Below are positions 51,384 through 59,421 of a DNA stretch of 64,000 bases, piece by piece; positions within the stretch are counted from its first letter, which is position 1, and the number at the start of each line of letters is the position of its first letter. The notes below the pieces were generated by a model. That model made no database searches. It was not told where the DNA came from and saw nothing but the letters and a program-made list of their open reading frames with translations. This DNA comes from JANXSD01 sp038206385 (GTDB lineage: Bacteria; Bacteroidota; Bacteroidia; AKYH767-A; OLB10): NCBI GenBank assembly GCA_038206385.1, contig JBBRAW010000003.1:21467-85466 (forward strand), written 5' to 3'. The position numbers and the translations under genes are program-made.

Positions 51384-53258
51384 ATGTTTGACATCATTCA
51401 ATTGAATGAGAAGTTGCTACCTGAATTAAAAGATTTAGCTCGCAAACTTAAAATTGAGCAATTCGAAAGCCTCAAAAAACAAGACCTGGTTTACAAAATT
51501 CTAGACCATCAGGCACTCAATCCCGAAATCAATTTCAAAGAGCTAGGAATAGAAGTTCCTGCTAAACATGAGCCTGTAAAACGAGCTCGTGCAAAGAAGG
51601 AAGATGCGACGGAAGAAAAAAAAATTGCTCCTTCTAACGGTGAAGATAATTCATCGAAAAAAGAAACTACTGAGGCTCCAGCTCCTAGAGTAAGAGCAAA
51701 GGCGACAGCTGAAATTGCAACGCCAACATTCGCCCCTTCAAATTCTGATAATATGGATGCTGCTGATGGTAATAAACCAAAACGTCAGCGAATAATTCCA
51801 GTTAAAGAAGAAGGTGATGAACCTGCTGTTCAAGTAACATATATGCCACATTCTTTTGGTACGGAGAAGCCACCAAAAAGTAAGTCGACGTTAGATGAAG
51901 AGGAAGAAAATAGTAAACCTACACCAACACCTTCATACAATTCATCAAAGCCTGCTGAAGTAATTCCGCAACGTTTTGAGCCACCAGCACGCAATCGCAT
52001 GGAGTATCCTCAAACGGAGCAACGTCCTACCATGGATCGTCAACCTATTCGTGAGAACCGTGAGCCTGCAGCTCCATCACGTGAATTTGCTCCGCGTGAA
52101 CAACGTAAACCTGTTGCCGCACCAGTAGAAAACTTTTTTGATTTCGGTGGTAATGTAATGGCAGAAGGTGTTCTTGATATGATGCCCGATGGATTCGGAT
52201 ATTTACGCTCGTCGGATTACAATTATCTTCCTTCACCTGATGATGTTTTTATTCCGCAACAACAAATAAAATTATACGGATTAAAAACTGGTGATACGAT
52301 TAGAGGTTCTGTTCGTCCACCACGTGAAGGTGAAAAATATTTTCCTTTAGTGAAGGTAGATACTATCAATGGTCAGTCGCCAGATATTGTACGCGATCGC
52401 GTTCCTTTCGATTTCTTAACACCGCTTTTTGCACATGAGAAATTTAATCTCATCAACGGACAAAATAATTATTCAACACGTATCATGGATCTTTTTACGC
52501 CGATCGGAAAAGGTCAGCGTGGATTGATTGTAGCTCAACCGAAGACTGGTAAAACAGTTTTATTAAAAGAAGTTGCTAATGCAATTGCTGCAAATCATCC
52601 TGAAGTTTATCTCATCATTTTATTGATTGATGAACGTCCTGAAGAAGTAACTGATATGGCAAGAAGTGTACGTGCAGAAGTGATCTCTTCAACATTTGAT
52701 GAGCCTGCTGATCGTCATGTGAAAATTGCAAATATCGTTTTAGAAAAAGCAAAACGTTTAGTAGAATGCGGACATGATGTTTGTATTTTATTAGATTCTA
52801 TCACTCGTTTAGCACGCGCATACAACACCGTTGCACCAGCATCAGGAAAAGTTCTTTCAGGTGGTGTTGAAGCGAATGCATTACAGAAACCAAAACGTTT
52901 CTTTGGTGCTGCGCGTAACATTGAAAACGGTGGATCATTAACAATATTAGCTACAGCTTTAACGGATACTGGATCTAAAATGGATGAAGTAATCTTTGAA
53001 GAATTCAAAGGTACTGGAAACATGGAATTGCAGTTGGATCGTAAGCTTGCCAACAAACGTGTATTCCCTTCTGTTGATCTTGTTGCTTCTAGTACTCGTC
53101 GTGAAGATTTATTATTAGATCGTGAAATGCTACAAAAAATGTGGATCCTTCGTAATCACCTTGCCGATATGAATCCGATGGAAGCGATGGAATTTATTCT
53201 TGAACGACTACGCGGAACAAAATCGAATGAGGAATTTTTAGTTTCGATGAACTCGTAA
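51384..53258 (+). CDS. rho: Transcription termination factor Rho (Bacteroidota form with long linker)
   Basis: The 624-residue protein is a hexameric RNA-dependent ATPase that ends transcription. A Rho N-terminal SAP-like domain (LKDLARKLKIEQFESLKKQD...) is followed by a long disordered insertion from about residue 60 to 245, rich in Glu, Lys, Pro and Arg. The cold-shock RNA-binding domain comes next (GVLDMMPDGFGYLRSSDYNY), then the ATPase with Walker A QPKTGKT ending at residue 391, DERPEEVTDMARSV, ILLDSITRLARAYN and the Q/R loops. The insertion is typical for Bacteroidota and is thought to add RNA binding. It ends before a bidirectional terminator. Confidence 0.96.
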   Translation: MFDIIQLNEKLLPELKDLARKLKIEQFESLKKQDLVYKILDHQALNPEINFKELGIEVPAKHEPVKRARAKKEDATEEKKIAPSNGEDNSSKKETTEAPAPRVRAKATAEIATPTFAPSNSDNMDAADGNKPKRQRIIPVKEEGDEPAVQVTYMPHSFGTEKPPKSKSTLDEEEENSKPTPTPSYNSSKPAEVIPQRFEPPARNRMEYPQTEQRPTMDRQPIRENREPAAPSREFAPREQRKPVAAPVENFFDFGGNVMAEGVLDMMPDGFGYLRSSDYNYLPSPDDVFIPQQQIKLYGLKTGDTIRGSVRPPREGEKYFPLVKVDTINGQSPDIVRDRVPFDFLTPLFAHEKFNLINGQNNYSTRIMDLFTPIGKGQRGLIVAQPKTGKTVLLKEVANAIAANHPEVYLIILLIDERPEEVTDMARSVRAEVISSTFDEPADRHVKIANIVLEKAKRLVECGHDVCILLDSITRLARAYNTVAPASGKVLSGGVEANALQKPKRFFGAARNIENGGSLTILATALTDTGSKMDEVIFEEFKGTGNMELQLDRKLANKRVFPSVDLVASSTRREDLLLDREMLQKMWILRNHLADMNPMEAMEFILERLRGTKSNEEFLVSMNS

Positions 53259-53317
53259 AAATTTGAAAATTTGATGATTTGAAAATTTGAAGATGTAAAA
53301 ATTAAATAAATAGAAAT

Positions 53318-53349
53318 AATAGCCCTGTGGTGTCTACTACAGGGCTATT
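53318..53349. terminator. Bidirectional terminator between rho and mpl
   Basis: AATAGCCCTGT and ACAGGGCTATT form an 11-bp stem, extended by GGT/ACT, followed by T7 on the plus strand. It overlaps the last codons and stop of mpl on the minus strand. Its sequence is nearly the same as the terminator at 35409. Confidence 0.9.
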
Positions 53350-54695
53350 TTTTTGCCGAATTCATTTAGATTTAGTCCATCGAAATTTCCGGAGCTCATT
53401 AGTAAAAGTACTTCTCCGTTCCAGGGATAATTTTCGAGATACGATTTTAGATCTGAGCTTACATTGTACACTTTAATATCTTGTCGTGCAAAAGCATTTC
53501 GCACTTGATCAATAGAAAGTGACGCTAATTTTTTATGTTCTAACGTTTGCGGATTGAAATAAACTATAGCTTCATCAGCAGCATTCATAGAACCTTTGTA
53601 TTGTTCTAAAAACTCACTGTTTAACGAGGAGAAAGTATGCAATTCCATGCAAGCAATTACTTTTCTTTTTCCAAATTGTTCCTTCACTGCAGATGTAGTT
53701 GCTTTTAATTTAGAAGGTGAATGGGCGAAATCTTTATATACAATTGCCTTTGCAGATCGCGCTATTAATTCCAATCTTCGTGCAGCTCCTTTGAAAGATT
53801 TTATTGCATCATAAAATTGTTCTGCTTTTACTCCAACTTGTTCGCAAAGTAAACGTGCTCCTTCAAGATTCAATAAATTATGTTCACCGAAAATCTGCAA
53901 TTCTATTTCTCCAAATTTTGTTTTCAGAAAAGTAATTCCTTCACGAATTTCATGCGCCGGAACAGAGTAAGGAAACTTATGCAATTTATTTTTTGCTGCT
54001 TCACAAACTTTACGAACTTCTATATCTTCATTGCAATAAATCAGCGTACTATTATCCGGAATTTGATTTACGAAAATGCTGAATTGCTCAACATAATTTT
54101 CGAATGTTGGAAACACATTGATATGATCCCAAGCAATTCCACTTAACAATGCAATGTCTGCATGATACAAATGAAATTTCGGACGACGATCAATGGGAGA
54201 AGATAAATATTCATCGCCTTCAAGAACAATAATTGGTGCGGCATCTGTAATACGAACCATTGTTTCAAAACCTTCCAATTGCGATCCAACCATGTAATCA
54301 AAATCTAACTTCGCTACATGCAAAACATGCAATACCATCGCGGTGATCGTAGTCTTTCCATGACTTCCTCCTATTACAATGCGTTTTTTATTCTTCGATT
54401 GTTCGTAGAGATATTCAGGATAAGAATAAACAGGTATGCGTAATTTCTGTGCTTCCAACAATTCAGGATTATCAACACGCGCATGCATTCCCAAGATCAC
54501 AGCATCCAATCGCTCATGAATTTTACCCGGAAACCATCCCATCTTTTCAGGCAATATTCCAGCATTCAATAATCGTGTTCGAGAAGGCTCATTGATCTCA
54601 TCATCAGATCCAGTTACTTCGTATCCCTTCTCAAGAAGCGCCAATGCAAGGTTATGCATAGCTGCTCCGCCAATCGCAATAAAATGTACGTTCAT
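53337..54695 (-). CDS. mpl: Mpl: UDP-N-acetylmuramate:tripeptide ligase
   Basis: The 452-residue Mur-type ligase joins UDP-MurNAc to L-Ala-gamma-D-Glu-meso-DAP released from old wall, recycling peptidoglycan. The N-terminal Rossmann motif is FIAIGGAAMHNLAL. The ATP loop GGSHGKTT lies at residues 109-116. The centre has LLSGIAWDHINVF and GEHNLLNLEGARLL, and the last domain holds YKDFAHSPSKLKATTSAVKE, a match to the DYAHxPxE/K-type motif of Mpl. A -7 box lies upstream (54720-54713). Confidence 0.92.
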   Translation of the reverse strand: MNVHFIAIGGAAMHNLALALLEKGYEVTGSDDEINEPSRTRLLNAGILPEKMGWFPGKIHERLDAVILGMHARVDNPELLEAQKLRIPVYSYPEYLYEQSKNKKRIVIGGSHGKTTITAMVLHVLHVAKLDFDYMVGSQLEGFETMVRITDAAPIIVLEGDEYLSSPIDRRPKFHLYHADIALLSGIAWDHINVFPTFENYVEQFSIFVNQIPDNSTLIYCNEDIEVRKVCEAAKNKLHKFPYSVPAHEIREGITFLKTKFGEIELQIFGEHNLLNLEGARLLCEQVGVKAEQFYDAIKSFKGAARRLELIARSAKAIVYKDFAHSPSKLKATTSAVKEQFGKRKVIACMELHTFSSLNSEFLEQYKGSMNAADEAIVYFNPQTLEHKKLASLSIDQVRNAFARQDIKVYNVSSDLKSYLENYPWNGEVLLLMSSGNFDGLNLNEFGKKIAL

Positions 54696-54712
54696 ATTTG
54701 TTATTACTGTCT

Positions 54713-54720
54713 CAAAGTTA
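54713..54720 (-). promoter_or_regulatory. -7 box of mpl
   Basis: The minus strand reads TAACTTTG, 17 nt before the mpl ATG. A -33 partner was not found. Confidence 0.45.
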
Positions 54721-54836
54721 GCATTTGATACAGCATTATTAAAGGAACTATTTACGAGTTAATAACAATTAATGGTGAACAGCATGGAGCTAAAAAACTA
54801 CTATGCTATACGCTTTTTAATTATTATGTATTTCAA

Positions 54837-54844
54837 TACCTTTG
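54837..54844 (+). promoter_or_regulatory. -7 box of the MBL-fold gene
   Basis: TACCTTTG lies 14 nt before the GTG at 54859. The region 19 nt further up is T-rich but lacks a clean TTTG. Confidence 0.45.
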
Positions 54845-54858
54845 AAAAAAATACATAG

Positions 54859-55698
54859 GTGAAATTACATACAATTGATACAGGATTTTTTAAACTAGAT
54901 GGTGGTGCTATGTTTGGTGTTGTGCCCAAATCGCTGTGGCAAAAGCTTAATCCTCCCGATGAAAATAATATGTGTAATTGGGCAATGCGTTGCTTGTTAG
55001 TTGAACTCAACAATAAACTTATTTTGATCGACAATGGCATGGGCGATAAACAAGATGCAAAGTTTTTTGGTCATTACTTTTTGAATGGAGATGCAACGCT
55101 TGATAATTCATTGAAGGCAAAAGGGTTTTCGAAAGATGATATTACAGATGTATTTCTTACGCATTTACATTTTGATCATTGTGGTGGTAGCATTCAATTT
55201 AACAAAGATAAAACTGGCTTTGAACCAGCATTTAAAAACGCAACTTATTGGAGTAACGAATCACATTGGAAGTGGGCAACGCAACCAAATGCGCGAGAGA
55301 AAGCAAGTTTTTTGAAAGAAAATATTATTCCTATTCAGGAATCTGGTCAACTGAAATTTACAACAGATGGTGCGGAATTATTTCCAGGATTCAAAATAAA
55401 ATATATGAACGGACATACCGACGGAATGATGTTACCTCATATTCATTACAAAGAAAAAACAATTATATATGTTGCAGATTTACTTCCTTCTGTCGGACAT
55501 CTTCCAGTTCCTTTTGTAATGGCGTATGATACTCGTCCGCTGATAACACTTAATGAAAAATCGGAATTTTTAAACAACGCTTGCGAAAAAAATCACATTT
55601 TATTTTTCGAACATGATCCACTAAATGAATGTTGCACTTTGCAGATGACAGATAAAGGTGTTCGGTTGAAAGAGACTTTTAAGTTGGAAGAAGTTTGA
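54859..55698 (+). CDS. MBL-fold metallo-hydrolase
   Basis: The 279-residue protein has the metallo-beta-lactamase zinc motif THLHFDHCGG (His102, His104, Asp106, His107), a later metal His in MNGHTDGMML, and IYVADLLPSVGHL. It has no signal peptide, so it is cytoplasmic, and resembles quorum-quenching-lactonase-like or general MBL hydrolases. The substrate is not predictable. The start is GTG 54859; the next methionine is at residue 18 (GGAMFGV). A -7 box at 54837 supports the call. Confidence 0.88.
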   Translation: MKLHTIDTGFFKLDGGAMFGVVPKSLWQKLNPPDENNMCNWAMRCLLVELNNKLILIDNGMGDKQDAKFFGHYFLNGDATLDNSLKAKGFSKDDITDVFLTHLHFDHCGGSIQFNKDKTGFEPAFKNATYWSNESHWKWATQPNAREKASFLKENIIPIQESGQLKFTTDGAELFPGFKIKYMNGHTDGMMLPHIHYKEKTIIYVADLLPSVGHLPVPFVMAYDTRPLITLNEKSEFLNNACEKNHILFFEHDPLNECCTLQMTDKGVRLKETFKLEEV

Positions 55699-56045
55699 AA
55701 TAAATTAAAAATTACGAATTAAATTCAGAACAATGAATAACGTATTCAATCAATTTGATGCTGTGACAGATACGCATTATCCTAAAAGCAGCAATACTGC
55801 CTCGCAATTTACTATTAAAGATACAAGAGATTTTAAAAACGAAAAGGATCATTAGTGAACTACATAACAAAAAAGCAACATCTAGGCAAATAATATTTCG
55901 ACGGAAAGAAATCAAATTCTTTTGTAGTTTTCAATAAAAACGAATGAAATGATATGTTCTACAAAAACCCCAACCATCATTTAACTCAGTTTGGTGTGTA
56001 GATTATTTTTTCAGGTTTAAGTTTCTTTACATCTACTTTTACTTT
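55699..56045. other. Intergenic region after the MBL gene
   Basis: Apart from one weak 40-codon frame listed separately, no gene, promoter or clear terminator is seen in these 347 bp. The DNA is AT-rich and lies between two convergent genes. Confidence 0.5.
55733..55855 (+). CDS. Doubtful 40-residue reading frame
   Basis: The frame reads MNNVFNQFDAVTDTHYPKSS and continues to NEKDH before TAG. Codon use is plausible for this window, but there is no membrane segment, known motif, ribosome site or homologue that I can recall. It may be a remnant or chance frame downstream of the MBL gene. Confidence 0.2.
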   Translation: MNNVFNQFDAVTDTHYPKSSNTASQFTIKDTRDFKNEKDH

Positions 56046-57851
56046 TCATTTCAAACGCAATTTTATTACGCCTTCTACTCCTCTTTCAAACCAAAAATTT
56101 TGCAGACAACGTTTTTTTAATGCTTCATCCTTTAAGAATGCAGAATCCGCAATTAATACTTGTTCGCGACCTTTTATGTAACCAAATGCTTGATGTTTAG
56201 GAATAGCATAAGCAATTATCAACTCTTGATTTCTTTGAGAATATAATTCTATCAATTGTGAACAAGAAATTAAAATTGCAATAACAAGAAACATCGACAA
56301 TGGCATAAATTGTTTTTTAATTAAATACGAAACGCCAAATAGGATCAATAAATAAAGTAAAATACACTCAACAACAGTAATTGAAATTCCGCTTGTAACC
56401 GAATAAGGAATTCTTTCCATCCACAATACTGATCGGTTTACGAATGCAATAATTTCTGCATCAGCGAAAGCAACCCAAGCACCAAGATATGGAACGAATG
56501 ATACAACAACCGATAACACACTAAGGTAAATAGCAAGCGTAGTGAGTGGAATCACCAATAAATTAGAAAGAATAAACAAGTTTGGAAACTGATGAAAATA
56601 ATACAAACTAATAGGTGCGGTAACAATCTGCGCGCAAATTGAAACAGAGGTCAGCTCCCATGTTTTATGCAAAAAATTATTAGGCATTGTAACTTTTGGT
56701 AATAACATCGGATGCAAATATGCAATTCCAAAAACTGCTAAATAGGATAATTGAAATCCTGCTTCCGTAAGCATAAATGGATTCCAACAAAGTAAAACTA
56801 ATAGTGAAACTGCAAGTGTATTTAAAATTGGACTTTTAGCATGAATCCATTTTCCAGTAATCACAAGACTTAACATCATTGCAGAGCGTAATACGGATGA
56901 AGAAAATCCGGAAAGCATTGCATAAGCCCAAATCAAAATCATGATTAACGGAAAATAAAGATGTTTCAACCACTTATTTTTTTCCATAAAACTTAATGCA
57001 GCGGCAAGAATTAAATAAATTACACCGACATGCATTCCGGAAACAGACAATACATGTAACGTTCCAGAACTAGAATATGCTTGCATCAACTCAGGATCAA
57101 TTGCATCATCATCACCAACAATTAAAGCTACCGCAACAGCACACGATTGCTCATCCTTAATTTCTTTATACAGCATCGCAGTAATAATTGCTCTCCATTC
57201 CAATGCTTTTGCAATAAATGGATTTCCATCATTACCTAATAGTAATTTCCATTGATCTCTTTTTACGTAAGCTTGATTATAAATCTGCTTGTAAGACAAA
57301 AATTTCTTGTAATCAAATTCTTCAGGATTTCCTGGACCGGCAATTTCATTTGTCCTCACATGAAGGAGTAAGTGATCACCATATTTGATTCGTCGGATTT
57401 CTTTACTTTTTTCAAAATACATTAAGATTTTCCCCTCTGTTTGCAGCCATTTCGTTCCATCAAAAATTTGCAAAACTTTTGCCGTAGTCTTAATTAATTT
57501 CGTATGTTCTACTAATGCATCATCAATGGAAATATAAAAATACTGCGCTTTAAAATGCGTAAAATGTCGTGGGCGATTTCTCTCCGAATGAATTCCAACA
57601 ACAATAATTCCAAGCCATAAAAATAGCCAAGTGATGAAAACTCCAGGCAAAAATTTCAACTTCCATTTTGTCATTCCTTTTAACAATCCCGAAAGAAAAA
57701 AAAGCACTAATGAAACAGCAATAATTATCGTCGTAACATTTAATGGGAAAACATAAAACAAAGACATTGTAATTCCACATAGAAAAGGAATAAGAATCCT
57801 TAACACTGGAATCTGTCGCGTAATGGGCGGTTGTTCGAATCGAATTTTCAT
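56046..57851 (-). CDS. ComEC/Rec2 family DNA-uptake channel protein
   Basis: The 601-residue integral membrane protein starts at ATG 57851 (MKIRFEQPPITRQIPVLRIL). It has an N-terminal DUF4131-type beta region, about residues 85-200 (HFTHFKAQYFYISIDDALVE). The competence domain follows, with its signature GTLHVLSVSGMHVGVIYL and SGFSSSVLRSAMMLS, then a run of helices. The C-terminal beta-lactamase-like domain of longer ComEC proteins is absent, as in many Bacteroidota. ComEC forms the inner-membrane channel for single-stranded DNA during transformation. The -7 box at 57867-57860 lies only 8 nt before the ATG. Confidence 0.9.
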   Translation of the reverse strand: MKIRFEQPPITRQIPVLRILIPFLCGITMSLFYVFPLNVTTIIIAVSLVLFFLSGLLKGMTKWKLKFLPGVFITWLFLWLGIIVVGIHSERNRPRHFTHFKAQYFYISIDDALVEHTKLIKTTAKVLQIFDGTKWLQTEGKILMYFEKSKEIRRIKYGDHLLLHVRTNEIAGPGNPEEFDYKKFLSYKQIYNQAYVKRDQWKLLLGNDGNPFIAKALEWRAIITAMLYKEIKDEQSCAVAVALIVGDDDAIDPELMQAYSSSGTLHVLSVSGMHVGVIYLILAAALSFMEKNKWLKHLYFPLIMILIWAYAMLSGFSSSVLRSAMMLSLVITGKWIHAKSPILNTLAVSLLVLLCWNPFMLTEAGFQLSYLAVFGIAYLHPMLLPKVTMPNNFLHKTWELTSVSICAQIVTAPISLYYFHQFPNLFILSNLLVIPLTTLAIYLSVLSVVVSFVPYLGAWVAFADAEIIAFVNRSVLWMERIPYSVTSGISITVVECILLYLLILFGVSYLIKKQFMPLSMFLVIAILISCSQLIELYSQRNQELIIAYAIPKHQAFGYIKGREQVLIADSAFLKDEALKKRCLQNFWFERGVEGVIKLRLK

Positions 57852-57859
57852 ACAGCCAG

Positions 57860-57867
57860 CAAAAGTA
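57860..57867 (-). promoter_or_regulatory. -7 box 8 nt before the ComEC start
   Basis: The minus strand reads TACTTTTG, a full TAnnTTTG match, 8 nt before ATG 57851. The transcript would have almost no leader. It also supports this start over the longer frame that begins at 57896. Confidence 0.45.
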
Positions 57868-57953
57868 AATAGCAGTTCTCGCCTACTCGGTCGCAACCGA
57901 ATATAAGTACTTGAAAGTTATTTAACCGAAATCTAGTATTCGTAAATAAGCAG

Positions 57954-57961
57954 TATTTTTG
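57954..57961 (+). promoter_or_regulatory. -7 box 4 nt before the rhomboid start
   Basis: TATTTTTG matches TAnnTTTG and is followed by CCGA and ATG 57966, so transcription is likely to begin at the start codon. No -33 element at the usual spacing was seen. Confidence 0.5.
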
Positions 57962-57965
57962 CCGA

Positions 57966-58580
57966 ATGACCATTATCCTTCTTGCAATCACCATCATCAT
58001 TTCACTAATTGGATTCTCCAATGAGATGATTCAACAAAAGTTAATTTTTAATGCTTACCAAATTCATCATCGCAAAGAATGGTGGCGAATGCTTAGCTCG
58101 GGATTTATTCATGGCGACTTTATGCATTTACTATTTAACATGTTTGTACTTTATGGCTTCGGACAAGCTGTAGAAGGCTATTACGATGCAGCTTTTGATA
58201 CCAGTGGTTCATTCAATTTTATCGTGCTTTATTTAGCTGCAATTATGGTTGCTAATTTACCATCACTCATCAAGTACAAGGATGCAAGTTATTACAATTC
58301 CCTAGGCGCTTCAGGTGGCGTTGCCGCGATATTATTTGCAGCCATCTTATTTGATCCGTGGTCGAAGATTTATTTGTTTGGTGTGATAGGCGTTCCTGGA
58401 ATTGTGCTCGGCCCACTTTATTTATTTTACGAATACCGGTCTGGACAAAAAGCAAATGATCATATTAATCACGATGCACATTTTTGGGGTGCTTTATTTG
58501 GATTAGCATTTACAATTATCATGAACCCGAAAATTGTAATTCATTTTACAAATCAACTCATCAATAATTTCCCATTATAA
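57966..58580 (+). CDS. Rhomboid-family intramembrane serine protease
   Basis: The 204-residue protein has about six membrane helices. The catalytic Ser116 lies in SLGASGGVAAILF and His172 in NHDAHFWGALFGLAF. WWRMLSSGFIHGDFMHLLFNMF is the typical first-loop region with the WR and HxxxN features. Rhomboids cut membrane proteins within their helices. The target is unknown. It lies 2 nt before the class IV aminotransferase gene, so both share a transcript. Confidence 0.93.
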   Translation: MTIILLAITIIISLIGFSNEMIQQKLIFNAYQIHHRKEWWRMLSSGFIHGDFMHLLFNMFVLYGFGQAVEGYYDAAFDTSGSFNFIVLYLAAIMVANLPSLIKYKDASYYNSLGASGGVAAILFAAILFDPWSKIYLFGVIGVPGIVLGPLYLFYEYRSGQKANDHINHDAHFWGALFGLAFTIIMNPKIVIHFTNQLINNFPL

Positions 58581-58582
58581 GA

Positions 58583-59419
58583 ATGACATCTTCAATTTTA
58601 AATGGTGAATTAGTAAACAGCGACGCACCAACATCATTACAAATAAACCGTAGCTTTTTATATGGTGATGGTTTCTTTGAAACAATGCGTTTTGTGAATC
58701 AAAAAATTGTTTTTGAAGAAGATCATTGGAGAAGAATTCGTAAAAGCATAGAATTACTTAAGCTCAACACCGAAACAATTCCTGATCGAGAGAAATTGAT
58801 TGATGAAATAAAATTACTAGTTGAAGCAAATAAAATCACTTCTTCTGCACGAGTTCGCTTAACACTATTTCGAAATGCAGATGGCTTTTATATTCCGCAA
58901 AATAATCAATCTGGATATTTTTTATCGTGCTTTCCATTGGTGGATAAACGTGATAATTATTTAGAAGGAATTCGTGTAGGGATTTATCAAGACCAAAAAA
59001 AGATTGCAGGAAAATTATCGCATCTAAAATCAACGAGTGCACAACTGTATGTGATGGCAGGAATTTATGCTCGTGAAAATAATTTTGATGATGTATTAAT
59101 TCTCAATCAAAATGGAAATTGCATTGAAAGCGTTAGTTGTAATTTATTTTTGGTGAAAGATAAAACATTGCTCACACCACCAATCTCGGAAGGATGCGTA
59201 GATGGTGTTTTCAGAAAAAATATTTTACGAGCAGCAAACGAACTGGGAATTCAAGCGCATGAATCTATCATTACACAAATGGATTTAGCAGATGCAGAAG
59301 AAATATTTCTTAGCAATGTAATTCGTGGAATTCAAACTATCAAAAAAATGGATGAAGGAACGTATGCGAATTCTATCACCAAAAAAATTAGCGATTACTT
59401 TACGAAATTATATCGCTAA
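58583..59419 (+). CDS. Class IV aminotransferase (PabC/IlvE-like)
   Basis: The 278-residue PLP enzyme has the fold type IV layout. FLYGDGFFETMRFVNQKIVF is the N-terminal loop and LSHLKSTSAQLYVMAG carries the expected PLP lysine. CIESVSCNLFLVKDKTLLTPP and GCVDGVFRKNIL hold the cofactor phosphate region. These features suit aminodeoxychorismate lyase (folate pathway) or a branched-chain aminotransferase. Size and loop sequence slightly favour PabC, but the two cannot be separated safely. It ends 2 bp before the convergent ABC-F gene. Confidence 0.85.
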   Translation: MTSSILNGELVNSDAPTSLQINRSFLYGDGFFETMRFVNQKIVFEEDHWRRIRKSIELLKLNTETIPDREKLIDEIKLLVEANKITSSARVRLTLFRNADGFYIPQNNQSGYFLSCFPLVDKRDNYLEGIRVGIYQDQKKIAGKLSHLKSTSAQLYVMAGIYARENNFDDVLILNQNGNCIESVSCNLFLVKDKTLLTPPISEGCVDGVFRKNILRAANELGIQAHESIITQMDLADAEEIFLSNVIRGIQTIKKMDEGTYANSITKKISDYFTKLYR

Positions 59420-59421
59420 TT

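Noticed and set aside
53259..53310. GAAAATTTGA runs after rho as a functional repeat
   Set aside because: Simple AT-rich direct repeats of this kind are common in such genomes, and no structure or gene depends on them here.
57550..57780. 76-codon minus-strand frame inside ComEC
   Set aside because: It is an out-of-frame shadow of the ComEC gene.
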